From an uncultured Sulfurovum sp. (GTDB lineage: Bacteria; Campylobacterota; Campylobacteria; Campylobacterales; Sulfurovaceae): a stretch of DNA of 8,534 nt. The position numbers and the translations under genes are program-made. Under the pieces are notes generated by a model, which was not told where the DNA came from, ran no database searches, and saw only the letters and a program-made list of their open reading frames with translations. Shown here in pieces: positions 1 through 5,189 of this stretch. Position 1 is the stretch's first letter. Each line of letters starts with the position of its first letter. The stretch spans positions 1 to 8,534 of the forward strand of contig CALDBH010000008.1 of NCBI GenBank assembly GCA_937938065.1. The letters run 5' to 3'.

Positions 1-63
1 TTTAAGATAATCTCTCTCTACAAAATCCAACCATAATGAGAACCCTATATCTCTATTTACCAT
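1..63 (-). CDS. tal: Transaldolase, N-terminal 21 codons only (partial)
   Basis: Reading down the minus strand, an ATG at 63-61 opens a frame that runs off the window edge: MVNRDIGFSLWLDFVERDYL, then K. The segment FSLWLDFVERDYL resembles the start of Campylobacterota transaldolases, as I remember them, where a similar phrase precedes the GATSNPAIF motif (which would lie outside the window). Transaldolase moves a dihydroxyacetone unit between sugar phosphates in the non-oxidative pentose phosphate pathway, in the cytoplasm. A Shine-Dalgarno GGGAG (75-71) lies 7 nt upstream of the ATG. The start lies inside the end of aat (ATGGTAAATAG), an 11-nt overlap that suggests translational coupling. 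The product call rests on only about 15 residues; the existence of a start here is better supported than the name. Confidence 0.55.
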   Translation of the reverse strand, partial: MVNRDIGFSLWLDFVERDYLK

Positions 64-790
64 CTTCGTACTCCCACGTAAAATACTGCCATGAACCAAA
101 ATCAGTAGGTTTTTCAAGCGCCTTTTCAAGCATATCAAGAAAGAAATCTCTCTCAACCACTTCCGCTCCTAAACCCAACATATGATCTGTTTTCATCTGA
201 CAATCTATAAAATCATAACCTCTCCTGCCTAAAACGTCACTTAGTGCTTTAAAAGCAATCTTAGATGCATCAGAGACCAAAGAGAACATTGACTCACCAA
301 AAAACGCTTTCCCCAGAGCAATGCCATAAAGTCCTCCTACAAGTTTTCCCTCTTTATAGACTTCCACGCTATGTGCAAACCCCTCTTCATGTAGGCGTAT
401 ATAGGCTTCCTCTATATCACTGACGATCCAGGTACTCTCTTGCCCCTCTCTGGACACAGTTGCACAATGTTTGATCACATCTGAAAATCTTTCATCAAAA
501 GTCACAAAGAATTTTCCAGAACGCAAGACCCTTCTAAATGATTTTTGTACTTTAAAATTTTCAGGATAAAGGAGAAGACGTGGGTTAGGTGACCACCAGA
601 GAATAGGATCACCTTGACTGTACCAGGGGAATATCCCTTTTTTGTATGCGGTAATCAATCGATGAGAAGAGAGATCACCCCCATAGGCTAGAAGACCTTC
701 ATCTGAAGCTGAACGTGGATCAGGGAATGCTGTAGAATCTTTACTCAGTGGAGGGATAAAATAGTTATCCTCATCAAACATTGAAGCCAA
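53..790 (-). CDS. aat: Leucyl/phenylalanyl-tRNA--protein transferase
   Basis: Transfers Leu or Phe from aminoacyl-tRNA to the N-terminus of proteins beginning with Lys or Arg, creating primary N-degrons for ClpS-ClpAP; cytoplasmic. The 245-aa length is close to the E. coli enzyme (about 234). Family signatures are GIFPWYSQGDPILWWSPNPR (residues 52-71), AHSVEVY (139-145), GGLYGIALGKAFFGESMFS (152-170) and FIDCQM (194-199). E166, D196 and Q198 align with E. coli E156, D186 and Q188, which matter for activity. The start chosen is TTG at 790: AAAGGA (803-798) sits 7 nt before it, but 16 nt before the first ATG at 781, which would give 242 aa. It lies downstream of clpS-clpA across a structured 160-nt gap and overlaps the putative tal start by 11 nt. 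Confidence 0.95.
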   Translation of the reverse strand: MASMFDEDNYFIPPLSKDSTAFPDPRSASDEGLLAYGGDLSSHRLITAYKKGIFPWYSQGDPILWWSPNPRLLLYPENFKVQKSFRRVLRSGKFFVTFDERFSDVIKHCATVSREGQESTWIVSDIEEAYIRLHEEGFAHSVEVYKEGKLVGGLYGIALGKAFFGESMFSLVSDASKIAFKALSDVLGRRGYDFIDCQMKTDHMLGLGAEVVERDFFLDMLEKALEKPTDFGSWQYFTWEYEDGK

Positions 791-895
791 CTATTTATCC
801 TTTCTCCTTGAAGAGGGGCAAAGCCTCTCTTCAATTGCCCCGTTAGGAAATGCCCTTGGGGTGCCTCTCACTTCTAGCCCAACAGGCTGATCCAT
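791..895 (-). other. Short open frame inside the clpA-aat gap, 34 codons, doubtful gene
   Basis: ATG at 895 to TAG at 791, directly abutting the aat TTG. The product would start MDQPVGLEVRGTPRAFPNG and end CPSSRRKDK, and it is rich in Arg and Pro. There is no recognisable ribosome binding site before the ATG, and the frame stays open upstream past the clpA stop to about position 964. The hairpins in the same stretch explain the sequence better than protein coding. I list it because repeat-derived frames of this type are easily annotated as proteins, and because a leader peptide for aat cannot be excluded. Confidence 0.15.
798..803 (-). promoter_or_regulatory. Ribosome binding site that supports a TTG start for aat
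   Basis: On the minus strand AAAGGA is followed by a 7-nt spacer and TTG GCT TCA ATG. The spacing suits the TTG at 790 and is too long (16 nt) for the ATG at 781. A second purine-rich AAGGAG lies just upstream (809-804), with its first two bases in the foot of the hairpin at 808-834. Confidence 0.55.
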
Positions 896-919
896 GGAAA
901 TCACTAAATGATTTCTCGT

Positions 920-939
920 AAAAGCTTTGCCATTGGCAA
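920..939 (-). terminator. Weak possible terminator after clpA
   Basis: Read on the minus strand, TTGCC-AAT-GGCAA is followed by AGCTTTT. The stem is only 5 bp and the U-tract only 4, so at best this gives partial termination before aat. It lies 11 nt after the clpA stop codon. Confidence 0.2.
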
Positions 940-950
940 GTATATTTAAC

Positions 951-3140
951 TTATTTATTCTCAAATAAAAAATCTAATTTCTCATTTTTGTAGCTCACTT
1001 TCACTGAACCACCTTTTTTAAGTTTTCCAAAAAGTATCTCATCGGTCAATGCTTCTTTCACTTTTGCGTCTATCACACGTGCGATATGTCTAGCACCATA
1101 ACGTTCATCGTATCCCTCTTTGGCCAAATACTCTTTAGCTTTTTTACCTAAGGTCACTTTGACTTTTTTAGGTTTAAGCAATAGGTTTAATTTATCTAAC
1201 TCTCTATCTACGATGGTGACAAGTGCATCCAATCCGAGCGCATTGAACTCAATCGTAGCACTTAAACGGTTTCTAAATTCCGGAGCGAAGAAAGCTGCCA
1301 GTGCTTTATCTGTTTTCATAGAAGTATCTTTATTGAAGCCCATGACATTGGCTTCTTTAGTACCTATGTTTGATGTCATGATGAGTATCACATTTTTAAA
1401 ATCAGAGACCACACCGTTGTTGTCTGTCAACTTCGCACCATCCATCACCTGAAGCAAGATGTTCATGATATCCGGATGTGCTTTTTCAACCTCATCGAGA
1501 AGCAAGACAGTGTGCGGATGTTTTTTGATCATCTCAGTCAACAGTCCGCCTTGTTCATACCCGACATACCCTGGAGGTGCACCGACCAAACGGCTGATGG
1601 TATGGGCTTCCATGTACTCACTCATATCCAATCTCTCAAAATGCACATGCATCGTTTTGGCAAGCTGTGTAGCAAGTGCTGTTTTACCTACACCAGTAGG
1701 ACCTACAAACAAAAATGACCCTATCGGTCTATTCTCAGCATTGAGCCCTGCATAGGAACGTTTAATGGCCGTTGCCAATGCCTCTATAGCTTCATTTTGT
1801 CCGATGATATGAGAAGCTAAGTCTTTCTCCAGTGATTTCAGTTTTCTTGTATCATCCGTGCCTATGACCGTTGAAGGAAGTTTCATGATCTTCGCTACAC
1901 TCTCTTCAATGTCTTTAGGTTTGACGGTCACACCCTCTTCTCCTCTAAGCATAAAGTGCGCACCTACCTCATCGATGATATCCATCGCTTTATCCGGTAA
2001 GAATCTATCATGCAGGTACTTTACAGAAAGGTCAATAGCCGACTGGAGTGCTGCGTCTGTAAACGTAATATTATGATAGTCCTCATACTTATGTTTTATC
2101 CCCTGTAGAATGGTCATCGTGTCTTCAAGGCTTGGCTCTTCTACATCTACTTTGGCAAATCTACGACTCAGTGCCTTGTCTTTGTCAAAAAAGTTTCTAA
2201 ACTCTGCATAGGTCGTTGCACCGATACACTTCAAATCACCACGTGCAAGTGCAGGTTTTAGTAAGTTAGATGCATCCATACTTCCACCACTGGTTGCTCC
2301 TGCTCCTACCATGGTATGAATCTCATCGATAAACAAAATGGCATCATCTTGTGCTGTAAGCTCCTTGATGATACCTTTAAGACGTTTCTCAAAATCACCT
2401 CTGTATTTTGTGCCTGCAACCAATGCACCCATATCCAAAGCAAATACTTTTGAGCCCTTGAGTATTTCCGGTACATCATCTTCAGCGATCTTAAGTGCCA
2501 ATCCTTCAGCAATCGCTGTTTTACCCACCCCTGGTTCACCCACAAGTAGAGGATTGTTTTTCTTGCGTCTACAGAGCGTTTGCATCACACGTTCTATCTC
2601 TTCTATACGCCCTACTACCGGGTCTATTTTCCCAGTTTTAGCCAGTGATACAAGCTCCATGGTAAACTGGTCTAAAAGGGTTTGTTCTTCTTTTGTCTTT
2701 TCTGTAACATTGTGTGCTTTATCGTAACGATGAGAGATCACTTCAAGTACATCTACACGTGTAATACCCTCTTTTTTCATCAAATACACCGCATATGAAT
2801 GTTCTTGCATAAAGATCGCTGCTATCATGTCACCTATGCTGGCTTCTGTTCTTCCAGAACTGTGGATGTGTGTCATCATATCATTGATAGCGCGCGACAG
2901 TGCCACAGTCTCAAATGGTTCTACAGCTTCTTTTAGTGAGGGAATGGTCTTTGTAATATGCTCTGTGATACCTGACTCCAGCATCTTAAGGTCTGCATCA
3001 AGTATAGAAAGTATCTCTTCTCCTGCTACACTTTTCACTATCGACAGGAATACATGCTCTACAGTTAAGTATTCATGTCTGTTCTCTTTAGCGTACCCTA
3101 CAGCTTGTTTAAATACATCGTTTAGTGCAATACTGATCAT
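951..3140 (-). CDS. clpA: ATP-dependent Clp protease ATP-binding subunit ClpA
   Basis: Hexameric AAA+ unfoldase that threads substrates into ClpP; with ClpS it degrades N-degron proteins. It has 729 residues against about 758 in E. coli. The N-terminal Clp repeat domain (about 1-140) docks ClpS. D1 carries Walker A GEPGVGKT (201-208) and Walker B ILFIDE (268-273). D2 carries Walker A GPTGVGKT (480-487), Walker B VLLLDE (545-550), an arginine-finger region EFRNR (621-625) and sensor-2 GAR (682-684). MGF (600-602) occupies the position of the ClpP-docking IGL/IGF loop. I start at ATG 3140 (MISIALNDVF): GAGGA (3153-3149) precedes it by 8 nt and only one base separates it from the clpS stop. An in-frame start 14 codons further upstream would run into clpS and adds nothing family-like. 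Confidence 0.97.
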   Translation of the reverse strand: MISIALNDVFKQAVGYAKENRHEYLTVEHVFLSIVKSVAGEEILSILDADLKMLESGITEHITKTIPSLKEAVEPFETVALSRAINDMMTHIHSSGRTEASIGDMIAAIFMQEHSYAVYLMKKEGITRVDVLEVISHRYDKAHNVTEKTKEEQTLLDQFTMELVSLAKTGKIDPVVGRIEEIERVMQTLCRRKKNNPLLVGEPGVGKTAIAEGLALKIAEDDVPEILKGSKVFALDMGALVAGTKYRGDFEKRLKGIIKELTAQDDAILFIDEIHTMVGAGATSGGSMDASNLLKPALARGDLKCIGATTYAEFRNFFDKDKALSRRFAKVDVEEPSLEDTMTILQGIKHKYEDYHNITFTDAALQSAIDLSVKYLHDRFLPDKAMDIIDEVGAHFMLRGEEGVTVKPKDIEESVAKIMKLPSTVIGTDDTRKLKSLEKDLASHIIGQNEAIEALATAIKRSYAGLNAENRPIGSFLFVGPTGVGKTALATQLAKTMHVHFERLDMSEYMEAHTISRLVGAPPGYVGYEQGGLLTEMIKKHPHTVLLLDEVEKAHPDIMNILLQVMDGAKLTDNNGVVSDFKNVILIMTSNIGTKEANVMGFNKDTSMKTDKALAAFFAPEFRNRLSATIEFNALGLDALVTIVDRELDKLNLLLKPKKVKVTLGKKAKEYLAKEGYDERYGARHIARVIDAKVKEALTDEILFGKLKKGGSVKVSYKNEKLDFLFENK

Positions 3141-3141
3141 A

Positions 3142-3441
3142 TTAACTATCCTCTTCAATGGTTGCGAGTAATGGAAACTCATTTTGTTTAGCCCGTTGCT
3201 TGACCTGCTGTGCTTTGGTCTGTGCTATTTCAAAGCTGTATACACCACATATGGCTTTATCTTTTTCATGTATCTGCAACATGATCTGTTCTGCTTGTAC
3301 CTGCGTCTTATGGAAAATACCCATAAGTACTTCCACAACAAAATCCATACTCGTATAGTCATCATTGTGTAGTAACACTCTGAACATCTGTGGTTCGTGT
3401 AACTCTAAGTCTAGCTCTAACTCTTCTTCAAACTTTGGCAT
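3142..3441 (-). CDS. clpS: ATP-dependent Clp protease adaptor protein ClpS
   Basis: Small cytoplasmic adaptor that binds N-terminal Leu, Phe, Tyr or Trp and delivers the protein to ClpA. It has 99 residues against 106 in E. coli. After an acidic, flexible N-terminus (residues 4-16, rich in Glu, Asp and Leu) the ClpS core begins. HNDDYTSMDFV supplies N26, D27, D28 and M32, matching E. coli N34, D35, D36 and M40. MLQIHEKDKAICGVY supplies M54, I57 and H58, matching M62, V65 and H66. The residues that hold the substrate alpha-amino group and the hydrophobic side chain are therefore all present, and canonical N-degron binding is expected. The stop TAA lies one base before the clpA ATG, so the two genes are surely co-transcribed and probably coupled. 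Confidence 0.96.
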   Translation of the reverse strand: MPKFEEELELDLELHEPQMFRVLLHNDDYTSMDFVVEVLMGIFHKTQVQAEQIMLQIHEKDKAICGVYSFEIAQTKAQQVKQRAKQNEFPLLATIEEDS

Positions 3442-3469
3442 ATTATGTTAAAATCCTCATAAATTATTC

Positions 3470-3475
3470 TATACT
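3470..3475 (+). promoter_or_regulatory. Candidate -10 box for bioD
   Basis: TATACT lies directly next to the reverse-strand TATAAT of the clpS promoter. It predicts a start near 3482 and a leader of about 16 nt carrying GGAG. There is no convincing -35, which is common for Campylobacterota promoters. Confidence 0.35.
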
Positions 3476-3503
3476 ATTATACAAAAAAAATGGAGAAATG
3501 CAA
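3476..3503 (-). promoter_or_regulatory. Likely sigma-70 promoter for clpS-clpA
   Basis: On the minus strand, TTGCAT (3503-3498) and a perfect TATAAT (3481-3476) are separated by 16 nt that include a T-run. This predicts a start near 3469 and a leader of about 28 nt containing AGGA. The -35 half covers the bioD ATG on the other strand. This is a consensus match only. Confidence 0.5.
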
Positions 3504-4136
3504 GTGCAATCACTTTTCATCACCGCCACAGGCACCAACGTAGGGAAAACATACACCACCCTACAACTCATTGAAGCCTTTGCTTCCAAAGGTTTGGCCG
3601 TGGGTGTATTTAAACCTATTGAAACCGGCGTCAATGATATACCACATGATGCTAGTTTACTCTTAAAAGCTTGCCAAAAGGTAAATGAGAAGTTTAAAAA
3701 TCTCACTGTAGATGACGTTACATCCTATACATTTCCCCTCCCTGCAGCCCCTTTTTGTGCAGATACTCACAATAAGATAGTCATAGACAAGATCATAGAA
3801 AGATACCAAGAACTCTCACAGCTTTGTGACATACTTTTAGTCGAAGGTGCTGGTGGTCTTATGGTACCGGTGACGAAAGATTTTATGATGATAGACTTAG
3901 CTAAAAAACTGGAAGCCAAAGTACTTTTAGTCACCCCTAGCAGACTAGGATGTATCAATGATACTATACTCTCGATGGAAGCGTTGAAATCTCATGATAT
4001 TGCGTTTGAGTGGTGTGTAAACCTATTTGAAGACAAGGACAGTTTTTCTGAAGTTACGCAGCCTTTTTATGATGAAGTCTTCCCTGATTGGTGGAGTGTT
4101 GAAAAAGGCATAAAAAGGTTTATTAGCAGCTATTAG
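3498..4136 (+). CDS. bioD: ATP-dependent dethiobiotin synthetase
   Basis: Closes the ureido ring of dethiobiotin from 7,8-diaminopelargonic acid, CO2 and ATP, the penultimate step of biotin synthesis; cytoplasmic. It has 212 residues (E. coli about 225). The P-loop GTNVGKT lies at 12-18, the substrate-lysine segment FKPIETG at 38-44, PAAPFCA at 82-88, and the family motif VEGAGGLMVP at 115-124, so the catalytic core is complete. The start is uncertain. ATG 3498 has GGAG only 2 nt upstream, whereas GTG at 3504 lies 8 nt from the same GGAG and would give a 210-aa protein starting MQSLFITATGTNVGKT. A longer upstream frame would run back through the promoter region and into clpS antisense, so I reject it. 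No other biotin gene is in the window. Confidence 0.95.
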   Translation: MQVQSLFITATGTNVGKTYTTLQLIEAFASKGLAVGVFKPIETGVNDIPHDASLLLKACQKVNEKFKNLTVDDVTSYTFPLPAAPFCADTHNKIVIDKIIERYQELSQLCDILLVEGAGGLMVPVTKDFMMIDLAKKLEAKVLLVTPSRLGCINDTILSMEALKSHDIAFEWCVNLFEDKDSFSEVTQPFYDEVFPDWWSVEKGIKRFISSY

Positions 4137-4137
4137 C

Positions 4138-4143
4138 TATAAT
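4138..4143 (+). promoter_or_regulatory. Candidate -10 box for pyrB
   Basis: A perfect TATAAT begins two bases after the bioD stop codon and 32 nt before the pyrB ATG, predicting a start near 4150. TATTAGC is directly repeated just upstream (4121-4127 and 4131-4137). I see no good -35. pyrB may have its own promoter as well as read-through from bioD. Confidence 0.4.
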
Positions 4144-4169
4144 TACAAATTAAATACACAAGGCAAAAT

Positions 4170-5048
4170 ATGCAACATCTGGTAGATACAACTAACTTAT
4201 CTGACACACAAATACAACAACTACTTCATGACGCTAAAACCTTTAAAGCTCAACGTCCTTCTCAACTGTTGAGAGATAAACTGCTTATCACCCTTTTCTT
4301 TGAAGCATCAACACGTACACGTAGTTCTTTTGAAGTGGCAGCCAAGAGACTGGGCGCAGCAGTCGTGCATCTTGACCCGGGTAAAAGTTCTACTAAAAAA
4401 GGTGAATCATTGGAAGACACATTTGCAAATCTTTGTGCAATGGAACCAGACGGGGTTATCATCCGTCATTCTGAAAATGATGCACCCGGCATCTTGGCCG
4501 ATATGCAGATGACATCTGTCATCAACGCTGGTGCAGGTAACTATGCACACCCTACACAAGCACTCCTTGATCTCTTTACCATGGTCGAACATTTTAATGG
4601 CGACATTCAAGATAAAACCATTGCTATTGTGGGTGATATCGTAAGTTCCCGTGTGGCTAGTTCAGGTATTCGTCTGCTTACGCGTATGGGAATGAATGTC
4701 ATTCTAGTTGCACCAAAACCATTTATGCCAGACAGTAACCTGCCTCAATATGAAAACCTTGAAGATGTCCTGGATAAAGTAGATGTCATTATGTCTCTTA
4801 GAGCACAATTAGAACGTCATGCTTCTCCTATTTTCGATGATTATAATGAGTATGCGAAACACTACTGCATAGACCATAAGCGTTTAGCAGATAGAAATAT
4901 TTTGGTTCTTCACCCTGGTCCAGTGATGAGAAATATAGACATCTCTGATGCCATGCTTGAAGATGAACGATGTAAAGTCCTTGAACAAGTTAAAAATGGT
5001 GTCTATATGCGTATGGCTATTTTGAAATTTCTTCTTTTGGATTCATAA
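4170..5048 (+). CDS. pyrB: Aspartate carbamoyltransferase, catalytic subunit
   Basis: Condenses carbamoyl phosphate with aspartate to N-carbamoyl-L-aspartate, the committed step of pyrimidine synthesis; cytoplasmic trimer. It has 292 residues (E. coli 311). The carbamoyl-phosphate signature STRTRSSFE lies at 47-55, the incoming lysine loop STKKGES at 74-80 (K77 matching E. coli K84), HPTQALLD at 127-134, R161 in VGDIVSSR, LRAQ at 210-213 (R211 and Q213 matching R229 and Q231), and the HPGP loop at 248-251. The aspartate-specific loop and HPGP wording separate it from ornithine carbamoyltransferase. AAGG (4160-4163) lies 6 nt before the ATG. No regulatory pyrI gene follows; instead there is a structured gap. 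Confidence 0.97.
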   Translation: MQHLVDTTNLSDTQIQQLLHDAKTFKAQRPSQLLRDKLLITLFFEASTRTRSSFEVAAKRLGAAVVHLDPGKSSTKKGESLEDTFANLCAMEPDGVIIRHSENDAPGILADMQMTSVINAGAGNYAHPTQALLDLFTMVEHFNGDIQDKTIAIVGDIVSSRVASSGIRLLTRMGMNVILVAPKPFMPDSNLPQYENLEDVLDKVDVIMSLRAQLERHASPIFDDYNEYAKHYCIDHKRLADRNILVLHPGPVMRNIDISDAMLEDERCKVLEQVKNGVYMRMAILKFLLLDS

Positions 5049-5084
5049 TAGATATTTGATTGTTTTATTTTCAAGGTTTTGTAT

Positions 5085-5105
5085 TTACTTTTTTAGAAAA
5101 AGTAA
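5085..5105. repeat. Perfect AT-rich inverted repeat downstream of pyrB
   Basis: TTACTTTTT (5085-5093), loop TAG, AAAAAGTAA (5097-5105): a 9-bp perfect stem with a 3-nt loop. It lacks a GC core and a trailing T-run in either direction, so it does not look like a standard intrinsic terminator. It sits 5 nt before the next inverted repeat, and the two may form one element. Confidence 0.5.
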
Positions 5106-5110
5106 GCAAA

Positions 5111-5163
5111 AAGCGTCATGGCTCTCGAATCGCTTCGCTTTCAAGGGCGTTCGCCATGACCTT
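5111..5163. repeat. Structured intergenic element with GTCATGGC/GCCATGAC arms
   Basis: GTCATGGC (5115-5122) and GCCATGAC (5153-5160) form an 8-bp perfect stem. AAG (5111-5113) and CTT (5161-5163) extend it across one unpaired C. The 30-nt interior has further partial pairing (GAA/TTC and CG/CG around a CTT turn near 5127-5142) and is GC-richer than the rest of the gap. The symmetric arms, compact size and GC contrast suggest a REP-like or miniature mobile repeat. No second copy exists in this window, so the family claim is inference. Confidence 0.45.
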
Positions 5164-5189
5164 ATTTAATGATAGAGAGGGAGTTCTTT

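Larger units (their letters stand above)
791..950. repeat. Hairpin-rich intergenic element between clpA and aat
   Basis: This 160-nt gap contains a run of inverted repeats and is more GC-rich than its surroundings at the aat side. Seen directly: a 12-bp stem with one G-T position (808-819/823-834, loop AAA); an alternative stem GGGGCAA/TTGCCCC (815-821/835-841) that cannot form together with the first; AGCC/GGCT (876-879/885-888); a perfect 7-bp stem GAAATCA/TGATTTC (897-903/909-915); and TTGCC/GGCAA (927-931/935-939). GCCTCTC occurs twice (823-829 and 863-869). One minus-strand frame is open across the whole gap. Its translation includes DQPVGLEVRGTPRAFPNG, a phrase I believe recurs in small hypothetical proteins called from intergenic DNA in other bacteria. 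I therefore read it as a copy of a dispersed repeat, pending a search. Confidence 0.45.

Noticed and set aside
1..36. Possible 3' end of a convergent plus-strand gene (FKIISLYKIQP then stop).
   Set aside because: The opposite-strand frame has a start codon, a binding site and transaldolase-like sequence, which explains the same bases better.
897..915. Operator for a dimeric regulator at the GAAATCA/TGATTTC palindrome.
   Set aside because: It lies between two co-directional genes without a visible promoter and among several other hairpins, so RNA structure or a repeat is the simpler reading.
2338..2727. Long plus-strand frames opposite clpA (for example 1120-1452, 1459-1755, 2338-2727, 2827-3171).
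   Set aside because: All are shadows of clpA codons, with Ser/Leu-rich low-meaning translations and no family motifs.
3141..3182. ClpA N-terminal extension starting MSFHYSQPL.
   Set aside because: It lies within clpS, adds no conserved ClpA sequence, and the start at 3140 has a good binding site.
5085..5105. Intrinsic terminator for pyrB.
   Set aside because: The stem is almost all A-T and is not followed by a T-run, so I record it only as an inverted repeat.
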